A DNA stretch of 64,000 bases from Anaerovibrio sp. JC8 (GTDB lineage Bacteria; Bacillota; Negativicutes; Selenomonadales; Selenomonadaceae), in assembly GCF_002100115.1 (NCBI RefSeq), contig NZ_ANBM01000005.1, forward strand, positions 186,001 through 250,000, in the 5' to 3' direction. Shown piece after piece: positions 33,605 through 42,278 of this stretch. The number at the start of each line of letters is the position of its first letter. The stretch's first letter is position 1. The notes under the pieces were generated by a model, which was not told where the DNA came from, did no database searches, and saw only the letters and a program-made list of their open reading frames with translations. Made by a program: the position numbers and the translations under genes.

Positions 33605-34327
33605 TTAAACATCATCCCTATCGTGGGAGCCAAGCTTCATAATAGTCTCCTCAATCTTATCCCTGTCTGTGTTTTCCTCAGAGAAAATAAGATTCAGTAT
33701 GCCCAGCAGCCTCTCACCATCCCTGCGGATGATGTCCATGTATTCACTGATTTCTTCGTTACGCCTTGACGCTTCCTTGGCCGCCTTTGACTGTTCTATT
33801 ATGTTTAATAAAGGTCCCCGGGCCACATCGTTTAACTGATGCCCCATGGCCTTAACTATTTTGCGTTCATTCTCGTAATGCTTTTCCCGAAGCTGCTGCT
33901 GCTTATCCATGCTCTTAAAGGCCATGACAAGCTCATCATTGGAGTCCAGCACCTTTAAGACCTCAGCCTGAGCATAATGAATTTCATCATTGGTGAAGGT
34001 CCGATAATTAAAGCTGTAAGCCATCTGCCGGGAAAAAATCTTACGCAGATTGGAAATGGTGAGTATAGGTTCAAAGAGCTCCTGGTCTTCACGGTACACG
34101 GCATTTCGCACAAAGTTATATATGTGGGTTTCATAATCGCCGCTGGCAAACTGCTCCCCAAATTTGTCCCGTACAAAACGGGCCATACGGTAGCTGCGGA
34201 CCTGCCCCGTGGCAAGATTAACATAATAAACCCCTTGATAACTGTAGCACAAAGCATCAATAATCTTATTGCTCAGCTCCATCTCGGAACGGAGCTTCAC
34301 CGTGCTTGGAATATTGTCCTTGTCCAT
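33605..34327 (-). CDS. PAS-like / kinase-dimerisation-like signalling protein of unknown function
   Basis: 240-residue soluble protein. The segment ALCYSYQGVYYVNLATGQVRSYRM (about residues 25-50) looks like a PAS-type sensor strand found in many Firmicute signalling proteins. The C-terminal part KIVKAMGHQLNDVARGPLLNIIEQSKAAK resembles the first helix of a histidine kinase dimerisation domain, but no ATPase domain follows and the H-box is weak. ATG at 34327 follows GAGGGG. It precedes the CheB-type gene and may be its partner. The function is not known. Confidence 0.6.
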   Translation of the reverse strand: MDKDNIPSTVKLRSEMELSNKIIDALCYSYQGVYYVNLATGQVRSYRMARFVRDKFGEQFASGDYETHIYNFVRNAVYREDQELFEPILTISNLRKIFSRQMAYSFNYRTFTNDEIHYAQAEVLKVLDSNDELVMAFKSMDKQQQLREKHYENERKIVKAMGHQLNDVARGPLLNIIEQSKAAKEASRRNEEISEYMDIIRRDGERLLGILNLIFSEENTDRDKIEETIMKLGSHDRDDV

Positions 34328-34438
34328 AATAGACACACCCCTCTATACTACACTACTTCAATTATACAGGAGTATCAATTTAAGTACAATACGAAATATT
34401 ATCAGAGTTTTGGGTAAAAAATATAAAAGTTCACCAAG

Positions 34439-35335
34439 TTAGCTATTTATAGCCAAAACCTTATCTGGGACTATAGTCTTATTTTTTTTGTCGTAATGGC
34501 CTATACCCAAAAATTCTCCACTGGCATAAACCCTAAGTATCTCATTTTCAGAATCGGAAGAAGCTGCCACAAAGGACCTGTCATCCGATGAAAGTCCATT
34601 GCAAAAGGCCTTTCGCCGCTTTGGATTAATATCATACCGCCTGATATGTCCAATGTATTCCTCGGAGCTCAGCAATGCCCTGTCCCCCAGCTCCTGCAAT
34701 TCCTCAACGGACACCGCATCAGCCAGGCGGAATCTGCCCACTGCCGTCCGTATTAAAAATGACATGGTGGCCGGTATTCCCAGAGCCTGTCCCATGTCCT
34801 GGCACAACGAACGGATGTAGGTTCCCTTGGAGCAGTCCACATTAAAGAGCAGTGTTTTTTTTCCGTCATCCTTTTCAAGGAGCCTCAGGCTGTGAATCTC
34901 CACCTGTCTTGATGGAATATCCACGTGAATGCCCTGGCGAATCAAGTCACATGCCCGACGCCCATTAATCTTAATAGCAGAATGAGCCGGAGGCACCTGA
35001 ACAATGGTACCGGTGAACTCCTTAAATACTTCCTCCACCCGCTCCACAGCAGGCATATCAAAGGAATCAACCCGTTCCAGGACCTTCCCCGTATCATCGC
35101 CGCTATCGGTCTCCACACCTAACAGCATCTCTGCCCTGTAGGACTTGCTTACATTGTCAAGGTATTCAATTAAACGGGCCGCCCTGCCCACTGCAATAGG
35201 CAATACACCCGCCGCACCAGGGTCAAGGGTACCCGCATGCCCCACATGCTTTTCGTGGAGCACACGGCGCACCAATCCCACTGCATCGTGGGAGGTCATG
35301 CCCGGCGGCTTTAGAAAATTAATAAAGCCTTCCAT
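34439..35335 (-). CDS. truB: tRNA pseudouridine(55) synthase
   Basis: 298-residue pseudouridine synthase that modifies U55 in the T loop of tRNA. N terminus MEGFINFLKPPGMTSHDAV, catalytic GHAGTLDPGAAGVLPIAVG (Asp), YRAEMLLGVETDSGDDTG, CSKGTYIRSLCQDMG, and a C-terminal PUA-like region. ATG at 35335 is the family start; the in-frame upstream sequence is part of a hairpin/promoter element. Last gene of the rimP-nusA-infB cluster. Confidence 0.95.
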   Translation of the reverse strand: MEGFINFLKPPGMTSHDAVGLVRRVLHEKHVGHAGTLDPGAAGVLPIAVGRAARLIEYLDNVSKSYRAEMLLGVETDSGDDTGKVLERVDSFDMPAVERVEEVFKEFTGTIVQVPPAHSAIKINGRRACDLIRQGIHVDIPSRQVEIHSLRLLEKDDGKKTLLFNVDCSKGTYIRSLCQDMGQALGIPATMSFLIRTAVGRFRLADAVSVEELQELGDRALLSSEEYIGHIRRYDINPKRRKAFCNGLSSDDRSFVAASSDSENEILRVYASGEFLGIGHYDKKNKTIVPDKVLAINS

Positions 35336-35349
35336 AAATACAAAAATCC

Positions 35350-35444
35350 TTATAACGCCATTGTTCAAATTTTTCTTCTTTAGAAGAAAAATCTTCCAAT
35401 TAGCGTTTCAACGAGATGGGAAATATGCTTACCATCTGTTATAG
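35350..35444 (-). repeat. Hairpin/promoter element, copy A (upstream of truB)
   Basis: On the minus strand: AGATGG...CCATCT stem, then GTTGAAACGCTAATTGGAAGA, then a perfect TTTTTCTTC-TAAA-GAAGAAAAA stem, then TTTGAACAATGGCGTTATAAGG leading to the truB ribosome site. It has the same order of parts as copy B (53.94 kb), with stems of different sequence but intact pairing. Confidence 0.6.
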
Positions 35445-35476
35445 TTTGTTTTCCCCACCTAAACATCTTTATCTCG

Positions 35477-36418
35477 TTATTCTGCAAGTGACTTTTCTAT
35501 CTCTTTTAATATTTCTGCCTTGGCCTGGGCAAAAGGCTTTTCAATGGTACAGCCGGCAGCCCTGATATGGCCGCCGCCTCCAAGACCAACTGCAATATTT
35601 GCCACGTCTGTTTTCTTGGAACGCATGCTGACACGGCAAACTTCAGGCTCCACAGCCTTTAACAGCACTGCCACATCAACGCCATCAATCACTCTCACAT
35701 GATCAATAAAGCCCTCAGTAGTTTCCAGTGATTCCGTCAGCTCATTGTCCAGAAACAGGCCGGCAACCCTGCCATCAGCATGAAGCTCAATGGTCTGCAG
35801 AGCCCTGGCCATACCCTGAACCACTGCAAAATCCTTGGTTTCAATAGCCTCAGAAATCATTTCAGGCCTGATACCGGTCTCCAGAAGCTCCGCTGCCGCC
35901 CTCATGGTATGAGGAGTAGTATTGGAATATCTGAAATATCCGGAGTCTGTGGCCAAACCCGTATAAATTGGTGTGGCGGAGTTTATATCAAACTCCACCC
36001 CCAATTCCTTGCCCAACTCAAAAATAATCTCACATGTGGCCGCACTTTTGGCATCAAGACAAAGGTAATCCGCCTTTTCGTCATTGGTGCGGTGATGGTC
36101 AATATTCAAGGTTGGCGCCTTGCATTTTTCAATTACAGTGCCCACCCGGTCCAGGCTGGCATCCAAAATAACCAGATAATCGGCCTCATAGCTTTCAGCC
36201 TCCGGTTTTTCTATTGTGTCTATGCCCGGAAGAACGCCAAGGAACTTTGGAAGGTCATCATCAATGAGGACCCTCACCTTTTTTCCCAGCTTTTCCAGCA
36301 TAAACTTTAGCCCCAGACAGGAGCCAATGGCATCACCATCCGGATTGACATGAGCTGTCAATACCAGGCTCTTGGCGGCCATCAGCCTGTCTGCTGTTTC
36401 CTTTAAAGAAATAATCAT
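35477..36418 (-). CDS. nrnA: DHH-family phosphoesterase (NrnA-like oligoribonuclease / pAp phosphatase)
   Basis: 313-residue enzyme with a DHH domain (LTAHVNPDGDAIGSCLGL with metal Asp residues, VILDASLDR, NIDHHRTNDEKADY) and a DHHA1 substrate-binding domain (GGGGHIRAAGC). In Firmicutes it degrades nano-RNA, pGpG/pApA and pAp. ATG at 36418 is four bases after the rbfA stop; the longer reading frame starts inside rbfA and is rejected. Position between rbfA and truB is standard. Confidence 0.92.
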   Translation of the reverse strand: MIISLKETADRLMAAKSLVLTAHVNPDGDAIGSCLGLKFMLEKLGKKVRVLIDDDLPKFLGVLPGIDTIEKPEAESYEADYLVILDASLDRVGTVIEKCKAPTLNIDHHRTNDEKADYLCLDAKSAATCEIIFELGKELGVEFDINSATPIYTGLATDSGYFRYSNTTPHTMRAAAELLETGIRPEMISEAIETKDFAVVQGMARALQTIELHADGRVAGLFLDNELTESLETTEGFIDHVRVIDGVDVAVLLKAVEPEVCRVSMRSKKTDVANIAVGLGGGGHIRAAGCTIEKPFAQAKAEILKEIEKSLAE

Positions 36419-36422
36419 AACA

Positions 36423-36779
36423 TTATCCCTGTGTCTGCTCTTTTTCAATCTGCAAGAGCAGCTTCTGAATGTGATCGCTGTAATCCAATGATTTGTCCAG
36501 AACAAATTTCAGCTCAGGAGTTACCCGCAATCTGATGCGGTGCCCCACCTCACGGCGAATGAAGCCCAAGGAGCTGTTTAACCCGTTCCAGGTGTCCTCA
36601 ATCTGCTTGTCATTGCCCATAATGCTGACAAACACCTTGGCAATGCTCAAATCCCGGGTGATTTCCACCTGGGTTACAGTAACAAAGCCAATGCGGGGAT
36701 CCTTCAGCTCCTGCAGGATAATCTGGCTGATTTCCTGCTTCATAAGCTCCTGAATCTTTTCAATACGAAGCTGGCTCAT
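36423..36779 (-). CDS. rbfA: 30S ribosome-binding factor A
   Basis: 118-residue KH-like assembly factor for 16S rRNA 5'-end maturation. Typical segments: RIEKIQELMKQEISQIILQELKDPRIGFVTVT and LRVTPELKFVLDKSLDYSDHI. ATG at 36779, 19 bases after infB. Confidence 0.96.
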   Translation of the reverse strand: MSQLRIEKIQELMKQEISQIILQELKDPRIGFVTVTQVEITRDLSIAKVFVSIMGNDKQIEDTWNGLNSSLGFIRREVGHRIRLRVTPELKFVLDKSLDYSDHIQKLLLQIEKEQTQG

Positions 36780-36798
36780 ATAAAACTCGCCCTCCTCA

Positions 36799-39432
36799 TC
36801 AGTCCTTGTTCACATCATTGATGTTGGTCTCAATTTCTTCCATGGTATAGGCCTCAATAATATCGCCTTCACGGAAGTCGCTGTAATCCTTAATGGTAAT
36901 ACCGCACTCATAGCCGGCAGCCACTTCCTTGACTGCATCCTTGAAGCGGCGCAGATCCTCCAGCTCACCATCGAATACCTCAATGTTGTCACGAACAATA
37001 CGGATCTTGGACTTGTTGGTAATCTTGCCCTCAAGAACGTAAGAGCCGGCTACCTTCAAGGTCTTGTTAAATACCATTACCTGACGGATTTCTACCTGGC
37101 CCTGGATAACCTCCTTAAACTTAGGAGCCAGCATGCCGGACATAGCATCCTTAACATCGTTGATAGCATCATAGATAACGCGGTAGGTGCGGATATCAAT
37201 ATCCTCACTTTCAGCAATGCGGCGGGCATTGGCATCAGGACGGACATTGAAGGCGATAATAAGGGCGTTGGAAGCTGTTGCCAGCATAACATCGGACTCA
37301 TTAACAGCACCTACGCCGGAATGAATAATATTTACACGAACCTCGTCGTTCTTGTTGAGGCTCAGCAGAGAGCTGTTCAATGCCTCTACGGAACCCTGTA
37401 CGTCAGCCTTAACCAGAATATTGAGGTCCTTCAGCTGACCCTCCTGAATCTGGTTGAACAGATCGTCAAGGGATACCTTTCTGGAATGAATGAGATCATT
37501 ACGCTGCTTTTCGATACGCTTCTCAGCGATGGTACGGCAGAGCTTCTCCTCCAGTACAGCCAGCTCATCACCGGCGGAAGGAACGTCGTTAAGACCAAGT
37601 ACCTCAACAGGAACGGAAGGACCAGCCTTCTTTACGTTCTCACCACGGTCGTTGGTCATGGCACGAACCTTACCATAGCAGGTGCCGGCAATAATGGAAT
37701 CACCGATGTGGAGAGTACCATTCTGTACCAGTACAGTTGCCACAGGACCACGGCCCTTGTCCAGCTGTGCCTCGATGATGATACCACGGGCATCACGCTT
37801 AGGGTTGGCCTTAAGCTCCTGAACCTCAGCAACCAGCAGAACCATCTCCAGCAGCTCGTCAATGTTCATGCGCTTCTTGGCAGAAACCTCAACCATAATG
37901 GTGTCTCCGCCATAATCCTCGGAAACCAGGCCATGCTCCATGAGCTCATTCTTAACCCGCATAGGGTCAGCGCCTGGCTTATCGATCTTGTTGATGGCAA
38001 CGATAATTGGCACCTCAGCAGACTTGGCATGGTTAATTGCCTCGATGGTCTGAGGCATTACGCCGTCGTCGGCTGCAACTACCAGAATTGCAATATCGGT
38101 AACCTGTGCACCGCGGGCACGCATGGCAGTAAATGCCTCATGGCCCGGAGTATCAAGGAATACAATCTTCTTGCCCTGGCACATAACCTGATATGCACCA
38201 ATGTGCTGGGTAATACCGCCGGCCTCGGTGGAGGTAACGGCAGAGCTGCGGATGCAATCCAGCAGGGAGGTCTTACCATGGTCTACGTGACCCATTACAG
38301 TAACAACAGGTGGACGAATAACCAGAGTCTTAGGATCATCCTCGATCTCCGGAATCTCAGTAAGATCAACCTCAGGAGGAAGCTCCTCAACATTTACGCC
38401 GAACTCGGCAGCTACCAAAGTAGCAGTATCAAAGTCAATATCCTGGTTAATGGTAGCCATAACGCCCATGAGCATCAACTTCTTGATAATGTCGGCAGCA
38501 GTACAGCTGATCTTGCTGGCCAGATCCTTGACAACGATGGTCTCACCAACCTTAATCAGCTTAGGACGGGCGATTTCCATCTTAGGAGCTGGCTGCTGGC
38601 CCTTGCCGTTGCGGTTGTTCTTGTTGCCACGGAAGTTCTTGCCATTGCGGTTGTTGTTATTGCCAAAGCCGCCGCCATTCTTAAAGTTGTTATTTCTGTT
38701 GTTCTTGTTGCGATCCTTACCATTGCGGATATGATCATTATGCTCCATACGGTCATTACGCTCCATACGATTATTTCTGTCGTTTCTGTTGCGGTCATTA
38801 CGCTCGTTACGCTCATTACGGTCGTTACGGCCGCCATCGTTCATTACCGGCATCTGTCTGCTCATATGTCCACCAGCCTTCTTGCCCTGCTGCGGACGGT
38901 TGTCAAAGCCGCCTTCATTGCGGTTACGCTCAAAGCCACCCTGGCCGCCATTATTCTTCCGCTCACCGTTATTGCGGTTGCGGTCAAAATTGCGATTGTT
39001 ATGGCTGCCGTTGTTATTTACCGGACGTGGTGCACTGAAGCCGCCCTTCTTTACTGGCTGGTCGCCAGTCTTGGCCTCATGCTGCTTTTTCTGCTCCGGC
39101 TTGTGCTCAGCCCTGTGTTCTGGCTTTTGCTCCGGCTTATGGTCACTTGGCTTGCTCTCAGCCTTCTTTTCCGGCTGCTTTGGAGCCTTTGGTGCTTCTG
39201 CCTGTGGCTGTGGCTTCTTTGGTGCCTCAGCCTTCTTTGGAGCCTCGGCCTTTTTGGCCGGTTCACTCTTCTTCGGTGCAGCCGCACCCTTCATGGCATC
39301 CAGCACCAGCTTCTTTTCGCTGTCACTGATGGAACTGGAATGCTTCTTGCCGGTGATGTTATTCCGCTCTAATATCTCAATAATCTTCTTGTTCTCTGTA
39401 TTTATTTCTTTTGCAAATTCGTGTATTCTCAT
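36799..39432 (-). CDS. infB: Translation initiation factor IF-2
   Basis: 877-residue GTPase that brings initiator tRNA to the 30S subunit and promotes subunit joining. N-terminal IF2-N helix domain ([20 protein letters not shown]), then a low-complexity linker: Lys/Pro/Glu/Ala-rich (residues about 50-125) and Asn/Arg/Gly-rich (about 130-290). The conserved part starts with a second IF2-N (VVKDLASKI), then the G domain ([29 protein letters not shown]) and C-terminal domains. ATG at 39432 follows GGGGGTGG. The Asn/Arg linker is unusually long and biased. Confidence 0.98.
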   Translation of the reverse strand: MRIHEFAKEINTENKKIIEILERNNITGKKHSSSISDSEKKLVLDAMKGAAAPKKSEPAKKAEAPKKAEAPKKPQPQAEAPKAPKQPEKKAESKPSDHKPEQKPEHRAEHKPEQKKQHEAKTGDQPVKKGGFSAPRPVNNNGSHNNRNFDRNRNNGERKNNGGQGGFERNRNEGGFDNRPQQGKKAGGHMSRQMPVMNDGGRNDRNERNERNDRNRNDRNNRMERNDRMEHNDHIRNGKDRNKNNRNNNFKNGGGFGNNNNRNGKNFRGNKNNRNGKGQQPAPKMEIARPKLIKVGETIVVKDLASKISCTAADIIKKLMLMGVMATINQDIDFDTATLVAAEFGVNVEELPPEVDLTEIPEIEDDPKTLVIRPPVVTVMGHVDHGKTSLLDCIRSSAVTSTEAGGITQHIGAYQVMCQGKKIVFLDTPGHEAFTAMRARGAQVTDIAILVVAADDGVMPQTIEAINHAKSAEVPIIVAINKIDKPGADPMRVKNELMEHGLVSEDYGGDTIMVEVSAKKRMNIDELLEMVLLVAEVQELKANPKRDARGIIIEAQLDKGRGPVATVLVQNGTLHIGDSIIAGTCYGKVRAMTNDRGENVKKAGPSVPVEVLGLNDVPSAGDELAVLEEKLCRTIAEKRIEKQRNDLIHSRKVSLDDLFNQIQEGQLKDLNILVKADVQGSVEALNSSLLSLNKNDEVRVNIIHSGVGAVNESDVMLATASNALIIAFNVRPDANARRIAESEDIDIRTYRVIYDAINDVKDAMSGMLAPKFKEVIQGQVEIRQVMVFNKTLKVAGSYVLEGKITNKSKIRIVRDNIEVFDGELEDLRRFKDAVKEVAAGYECGITIKDYSDFREGDIIEAYTMEEIETNINDVNKD

Positions 39433-39450
39433 CAATCCACCCCCGAATGA

Positions 39451-39759
39451 CTATCTGTCTTCAAAGAGTTTGGATAAAGCATCTGCAAAGCCCTTATCCA
39501 TTATGGCAGCCACCGCCCGGAAATCCTTTCCGATACAGTGACCAAGTTCTTCTCTGTCAAATAGATAATATACGTTAATTTCTGCATCATCCGCCATGTG
39601 CTGATAATTCTTTTTCGTTTCCTCTGAGGCATCCTCTGCCACAATCATCAGCAAGGCTTTTCGTCCTTGTACTGCCTTGGTTACAGCGAAGTCACCGGAT
39701 ACCACCTTGTTGGCCCGCTGTGCCATACTAAGCAGATTCAATATTTTCGTCTTGTCCAT
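39451..39759 (-). CDS. ylxQ: L7Ae/L30e-family RNA-binding protein YlxQ
   Basis: 102-residue L7Ae-type fold (MDKTKILNLLSMAQRANKVVSGDFAV, KALLMIVAEDASEETKKN, VYYLFDREELGHCIGK). YlxQ proteins lie between ylxR and infB in Firmicutes and bind kink-turn-like RNA; their exact role is unclear. Gaps of two and 18 bases to its neighbours show it is in the operon. Confidence 0.92.
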   Translation of the reverse strand: MDKTKILNLLSMAQRANKVVSGDFAVTKAVQGRKALLMIVAEDASEETKKNYQHMADDAEINVYYLFDREELGHCIGKDFRAVAAIMDKGFADALSKLFEDR

Positions 39760-39761
39760 AT

Positions 39762-40028
39762 TTATTCAAACAGCTGCTTTTCCAGCTCGTCAAAAATGTT
39801 TTTGTCCACCGTACACTTGAATGAACGGTCAAAACGGTGTTCCTTAACGGCCTTCTGGAAGCATTCCTTGTTGTTGCAGATATATGCTCCCCTGCCGGCC
39901 TTCTTGCCGGTTAAATCTATTGAAAACTCCCCTTCCGGGCTGCGTACAATACGCACCAGCTCCTTCTTGGGATGCTGCTCCTGACAGCCTATGCAAAGTC
40001 TGGTTGGAATCTTCTTTACTGTTGCCAT
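39762..40028 (-). CDS. ylxR: YlxR family RNA-binding / nucleoid-associated protein
   Basis: 88-residue basic protein with [20 protein letters not shown] and [16 protein letters not shown], the YlxR fold. It has been proposed to bind RNA and to act as a transcription regulator. ATG at 40028 is preferred over GTG at 40037 on ribosome-site spacing. Standard place after nusA. Confidence 0.93.
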   Translation of the reverse strand: MATVKKIPTRLCIGCQEQHPKKELVRIVRSPEGEFSIDLTGKKAGRGAYICNNKECFQKAVKEHRFDRSFKCTVDKNIFDELEKQLFE

Positions 40029-40048
40029 ATCTGTCACCCTTGCTTTTC

Positions 40049-41203
40049 TTACTCTTCCTCAGCCTCGAACTCGTCATCGGCGAAGACATCCAGATCCAAC
40101 TCCTCTGTCTCCTCATCGTCAAAGCCAAATTCCTCAGCCTGGGACTCGCTCTTGATATCGATCTTCCAGCCGGTGAGCTTTGCAGCAAGGCGGGCATTCT
40201 GGCCTTCCTTGCCGATAGCCAGGGACAGCTGATAATCTGGAACAATCACCCGGGAGAGCTTTTCCTCCTCGTTGATGGCTACGGATACAACCTTGGCCGG
40301 GCTCAGTGCGTTGGCAATCAGCTGAACAGGGTCATCGCTCCATTTTACGATATCAATCTTCTCGTTGCGAAGCTCTTCTACAATAGCCTGTACTCTTGTA
40401 CCACGAGGGCCTACACAGGAGCCTACTGCATCAATGTTCTCATCCTCGGCATAAACTGCAATCTTGGAACGCATGCCAGGCTCACGGGCTACGGACTTAA
40501 TCTCCACGTCGCCGTTCTGAATCTCAGGAACCTCCAGCTCAAAGAGACGCTTCAGAAGTCCAGGGTGGGTACGGGATACCAGCACCTGTGGACCCTTGCT
40601 GGTGTTCTTGACCTCGATGATCAAAGCCTTGATACGGTCATTTGGTGCATAGCTTTCATGAGGAATCTGCTCGCTGGCACCGAGAATGGCCTCGGTCTTG
40701 CCAAGATCAATGTACACGTTCTTGTTCTCTACACGCTGTACCACACCAGTGATGATATCATTGGCACGGTTTACATACTCGCTGAAAATAATACCTCTCT
40801 CAGCCTCGCGAATAGCCTGTACAACTACCTGCTTTGCATTCTGGGCCGCAATACGGCCGAAGTTTGCCGGAGTAACCTCCTCCTCCAGGGTATCACCTAC
40901 AGCATAATCAGCAGACTTCTGCTGAGCCATGGCCAAGGAAATCTGGGTAACAGGGTTCTCCACCTCATCCACAACTTCCTTGATGGCATATACATGATAT
41001 TCGCCAGTCTGACGATCCAGACTTACACGGCAGTTAGCCTCATTGTTGTAATTCTTCTTATAAGCAGAAGCCAGTGCCTTGTCAATGGCATCAAACAGGA
41101 TTTCCGGGGCAATGCCCTTCTCCTTGCCTAAAACCTCTACTGCCTCCATAAAGCCTGTATCAGCAACAGCCGCAGACTTGCTCTTCTTTAATTTGGTAGC
41201 CAC
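40049..41203 (-). CDS. nusA: Transcription termination/antitermination factor NusA
   Basis: 384 residues: N-terminal RNA-polymerase-binding domain (1-125), S1 domain ([26 protein letters not shown]), KH1 ([27 protein letters not shown]) and KH2 ([23 protein letters not shown]), and a short acidic tail ([18 protein letters not shown]). It modulates pausing, termination and antitermination, including at the leaders in this window. The start is GTG at 41203, preceded by AGGAGG. It lacks the extra C-terminal acidic repeats of proteobacterial NusA, as in Firmicutes. Confidence 0.97.
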   Translation of the reverse strand: MATKLKKSKSAAVADTGFMEAVEVLGKEKGIAPEILFDAIDKALASAYKKNYNNEANCRVSLDRQTGEYHVYAIKEVVDEVENPVTQISLAMAQQKSADYAVGDTLEEEVTPANFGRIAAQNAKQVVVQAIREAERGIIFSEYVNRANDIITGVVQRVENKNVYIDLGKTEAILGASEQIPHESYAPNDRIKALIIEVKNTSKGPQVLVSRTHPGLLKRLFELEVPEIQNGDVEIKSVAREPGMRSKIAVYAEDENIDAVGSCVGPRGTRVQAIVEELRNEKIDIVKWSDDPVQLIANALSPAKVVSVAINEEEKLSRVIVPDYQLSLAIGKEGQNARLAAKLTGWKIDIKSESQAEEFGFDDEETEELDLDVFADDEFEAEEE

Positions 41204-41231
41204 TAAATAACCTCCTAGTTTATCTGACTTG

Positions 41232-41675
41232 TCAAAAATCTATATGCAAACGAACCTGAGCAACATTGTCCATTGGAATTACCTGCTCGTCGATGGTCAC
41301 ATTATCGCCATCATAGCCGTTCAATACGCCAACCAGCACCTTATTGCCGTCCTGTGCGGCATACAAGGTAACATCTACCTTCTTGCCCTGCTCCCGCTTG
41401 AAGTCCTTTTCCTTCTTCAATTCACGGTCAAGGCCTGGAGAGGACACCTCCAGCATGTAGGCTCCCTTGATGACATCCTTTTCATCCAGAATGTCTCCAA
41501 GACGTCCACTGAGCTCCTGGCAGTCATCTATCTCAATGCCGCCCTCTTTATCAATGAATACTCTAAGGTACCAATCCTTTTCCCGGACGTACTCCACCGC
41601 CACGAGCTCAATGTTGGTGCCTTCAAGCAGTTCTTCAACTATTTTTTCCACCGTATCCTCGATAAGTTTACTCAT
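41232..41675 (-). CDS. rimP: Ribosome maturation factor RimP
   Basis: 147-residue 30S assembly factor: MSKLIEDTVEKIVEELLEGTNIELVAVEY, RVFIDKEGGIEIDDCQELSGRLGDILDE, MLEVSSPGLDRELKKEKDFKRE. ATG at 41675 follows AAAGGGGG. First gene of the operon; a leader hairpin and promoter lie upstream. Confidence 0.95.
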   Translation of the reverse strand: MSKLIEDTVEKIVEELLEGTNIELVAVEYVREKDWYLRVFIDKEGGIEIDDCQELSGRLGDILDEKDVIKGAYMLEVSSPGLDRELKKEKDFKREQGKKVDVTLYAAQDGNKVLVGVLNGYDGDNVTIDEQVIPMDNVAQVRLHIDF

Positions 41676-41725
41676 ACGCGGACCCCCTTTTCTGTAAAGC
41701 AATTTTTAATCTTAAACATAAGACA

Positions 41726-41752
41726 AAAGAGCGGGTTTGCACCCACTCTTTA
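41726..41752 (-). promoter_or_regulatory. Leader hairpin of the rimP-nusA operon
   Basis: Minus strand AAAGAGTGGGT-GCAA-ACCCGCTCTTT, an 11-pair stem (one G-T pair) at the start of the transcript. Such hairpins before rimP/nusA are common and may take part in NusA autoregulation. No long T tract follows, so it is not a strong terminator. Confidence 0.6.
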
Positions 41753-41775
41753 AAAATCAACTCATTATTAAAGGT

Positions 41776-41804
41776 ATTTTAACACAGCCATCGCCGTTTG
41801 TAAA
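41776..41804 (-). promoter_or_regulatory. Promoter of the rimP-nusA-infB operon
   Basis: Minus strand TTTACA (41804-41799), 17 bases, TAAAAT (41781-41776). Confidence 0.75.
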
Positions 41805-41825
41805 CACATTCTACACTATTTTTTA

Positions 41826-42149
41826 CTATATTGCAAACCATTCTGTGAGTTTGTGTTTAAGTGCCAAAATTGGCGAATGAAAAATCATTTTGGGGCCACT
41901 GTACCGCATTATCATCCGTATGCGTTCCCGACGATTAGGGGCAAAGCAATGGGTATTGCAGGCGCTGCAAAAGGTCTTCTCCTCCATGCGCGGACAGGCT
42001 GCAACCCGCTTCTCAACATAATCCAGAAGCTCCTGGCATTCAGAACAAAGATTAATACCATCAGTCTTATGAATATCCCGGCAATATATACCAATCATTT
42101 CAGTCACAGTTTTCAGTTCCTGCGCACGCTTATGCTGTAGCTTGTCCAT
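41826..42149 (-). CDS. Nitrous-oxide-stimulated promoter family protein (YgbA-like)
   Basis: 107-residue cysteine-rich protein of the YgbA family. Cysteines occur as CRDIHK, LCSECQELLDYVEKRV, CPRMEEKTFCSACNTHCF, a pattern that could bind a metal or Fe-S cluster. The C-terminal RIRMIMRYSGPKMIFHSPILALKH is the most conserved part of the family. In enterobacteria ygbA responds to nitric oxide through NsrR; its biochemical role is little known. ATG at 42149 with AGGAGGTG upstream. A hairpin element lies in the 129-base upstream gap. Confidence 0.85.
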   Translation of the reverse strand: MDKLQHKRAQELKTVTEMIGIYCRDIHKTDGINLCSECQELLDYVEKRVAACPRMEEKTFCSACNTHCFAPNRRERIRMIMRYSGPKMIFHSPILALKHKLTEWFAI

Positions 42150-42175
42150 ATTGCACCTCCTATGACTGAAAATTT

Positions 42176-42225
42176 AATCACCATTGTTCTTCCTTATTTT
42201 ACTCTAAATAAGGATACTTGTTTAG
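42176..42225 (-). repeat. Hairpin element, diverged copy D (upstream of the ygbA-like gene)
   Basis: Minus strand TCCTTATTT-AGAGTA-AAATAAGGA stem followed by AGAACAATGGTGATTAAAT. The last part resembles the GAACAATGGCGTTATAA that follows the stem in copy A. Similarity is partial. Confidence 0.35.
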
Positions 42226-42278
42226 ACATAGGGGGTATTTCTAACTGAAGTTTAATATTTTAATGTGTTTCTAATATT

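Noticed and set aside
37321-39372. Long plus-strand reading frame opposite infB (683 codons)
   Set aside because: A shadow of the infB coding strand with low-complexity content; no start signals.
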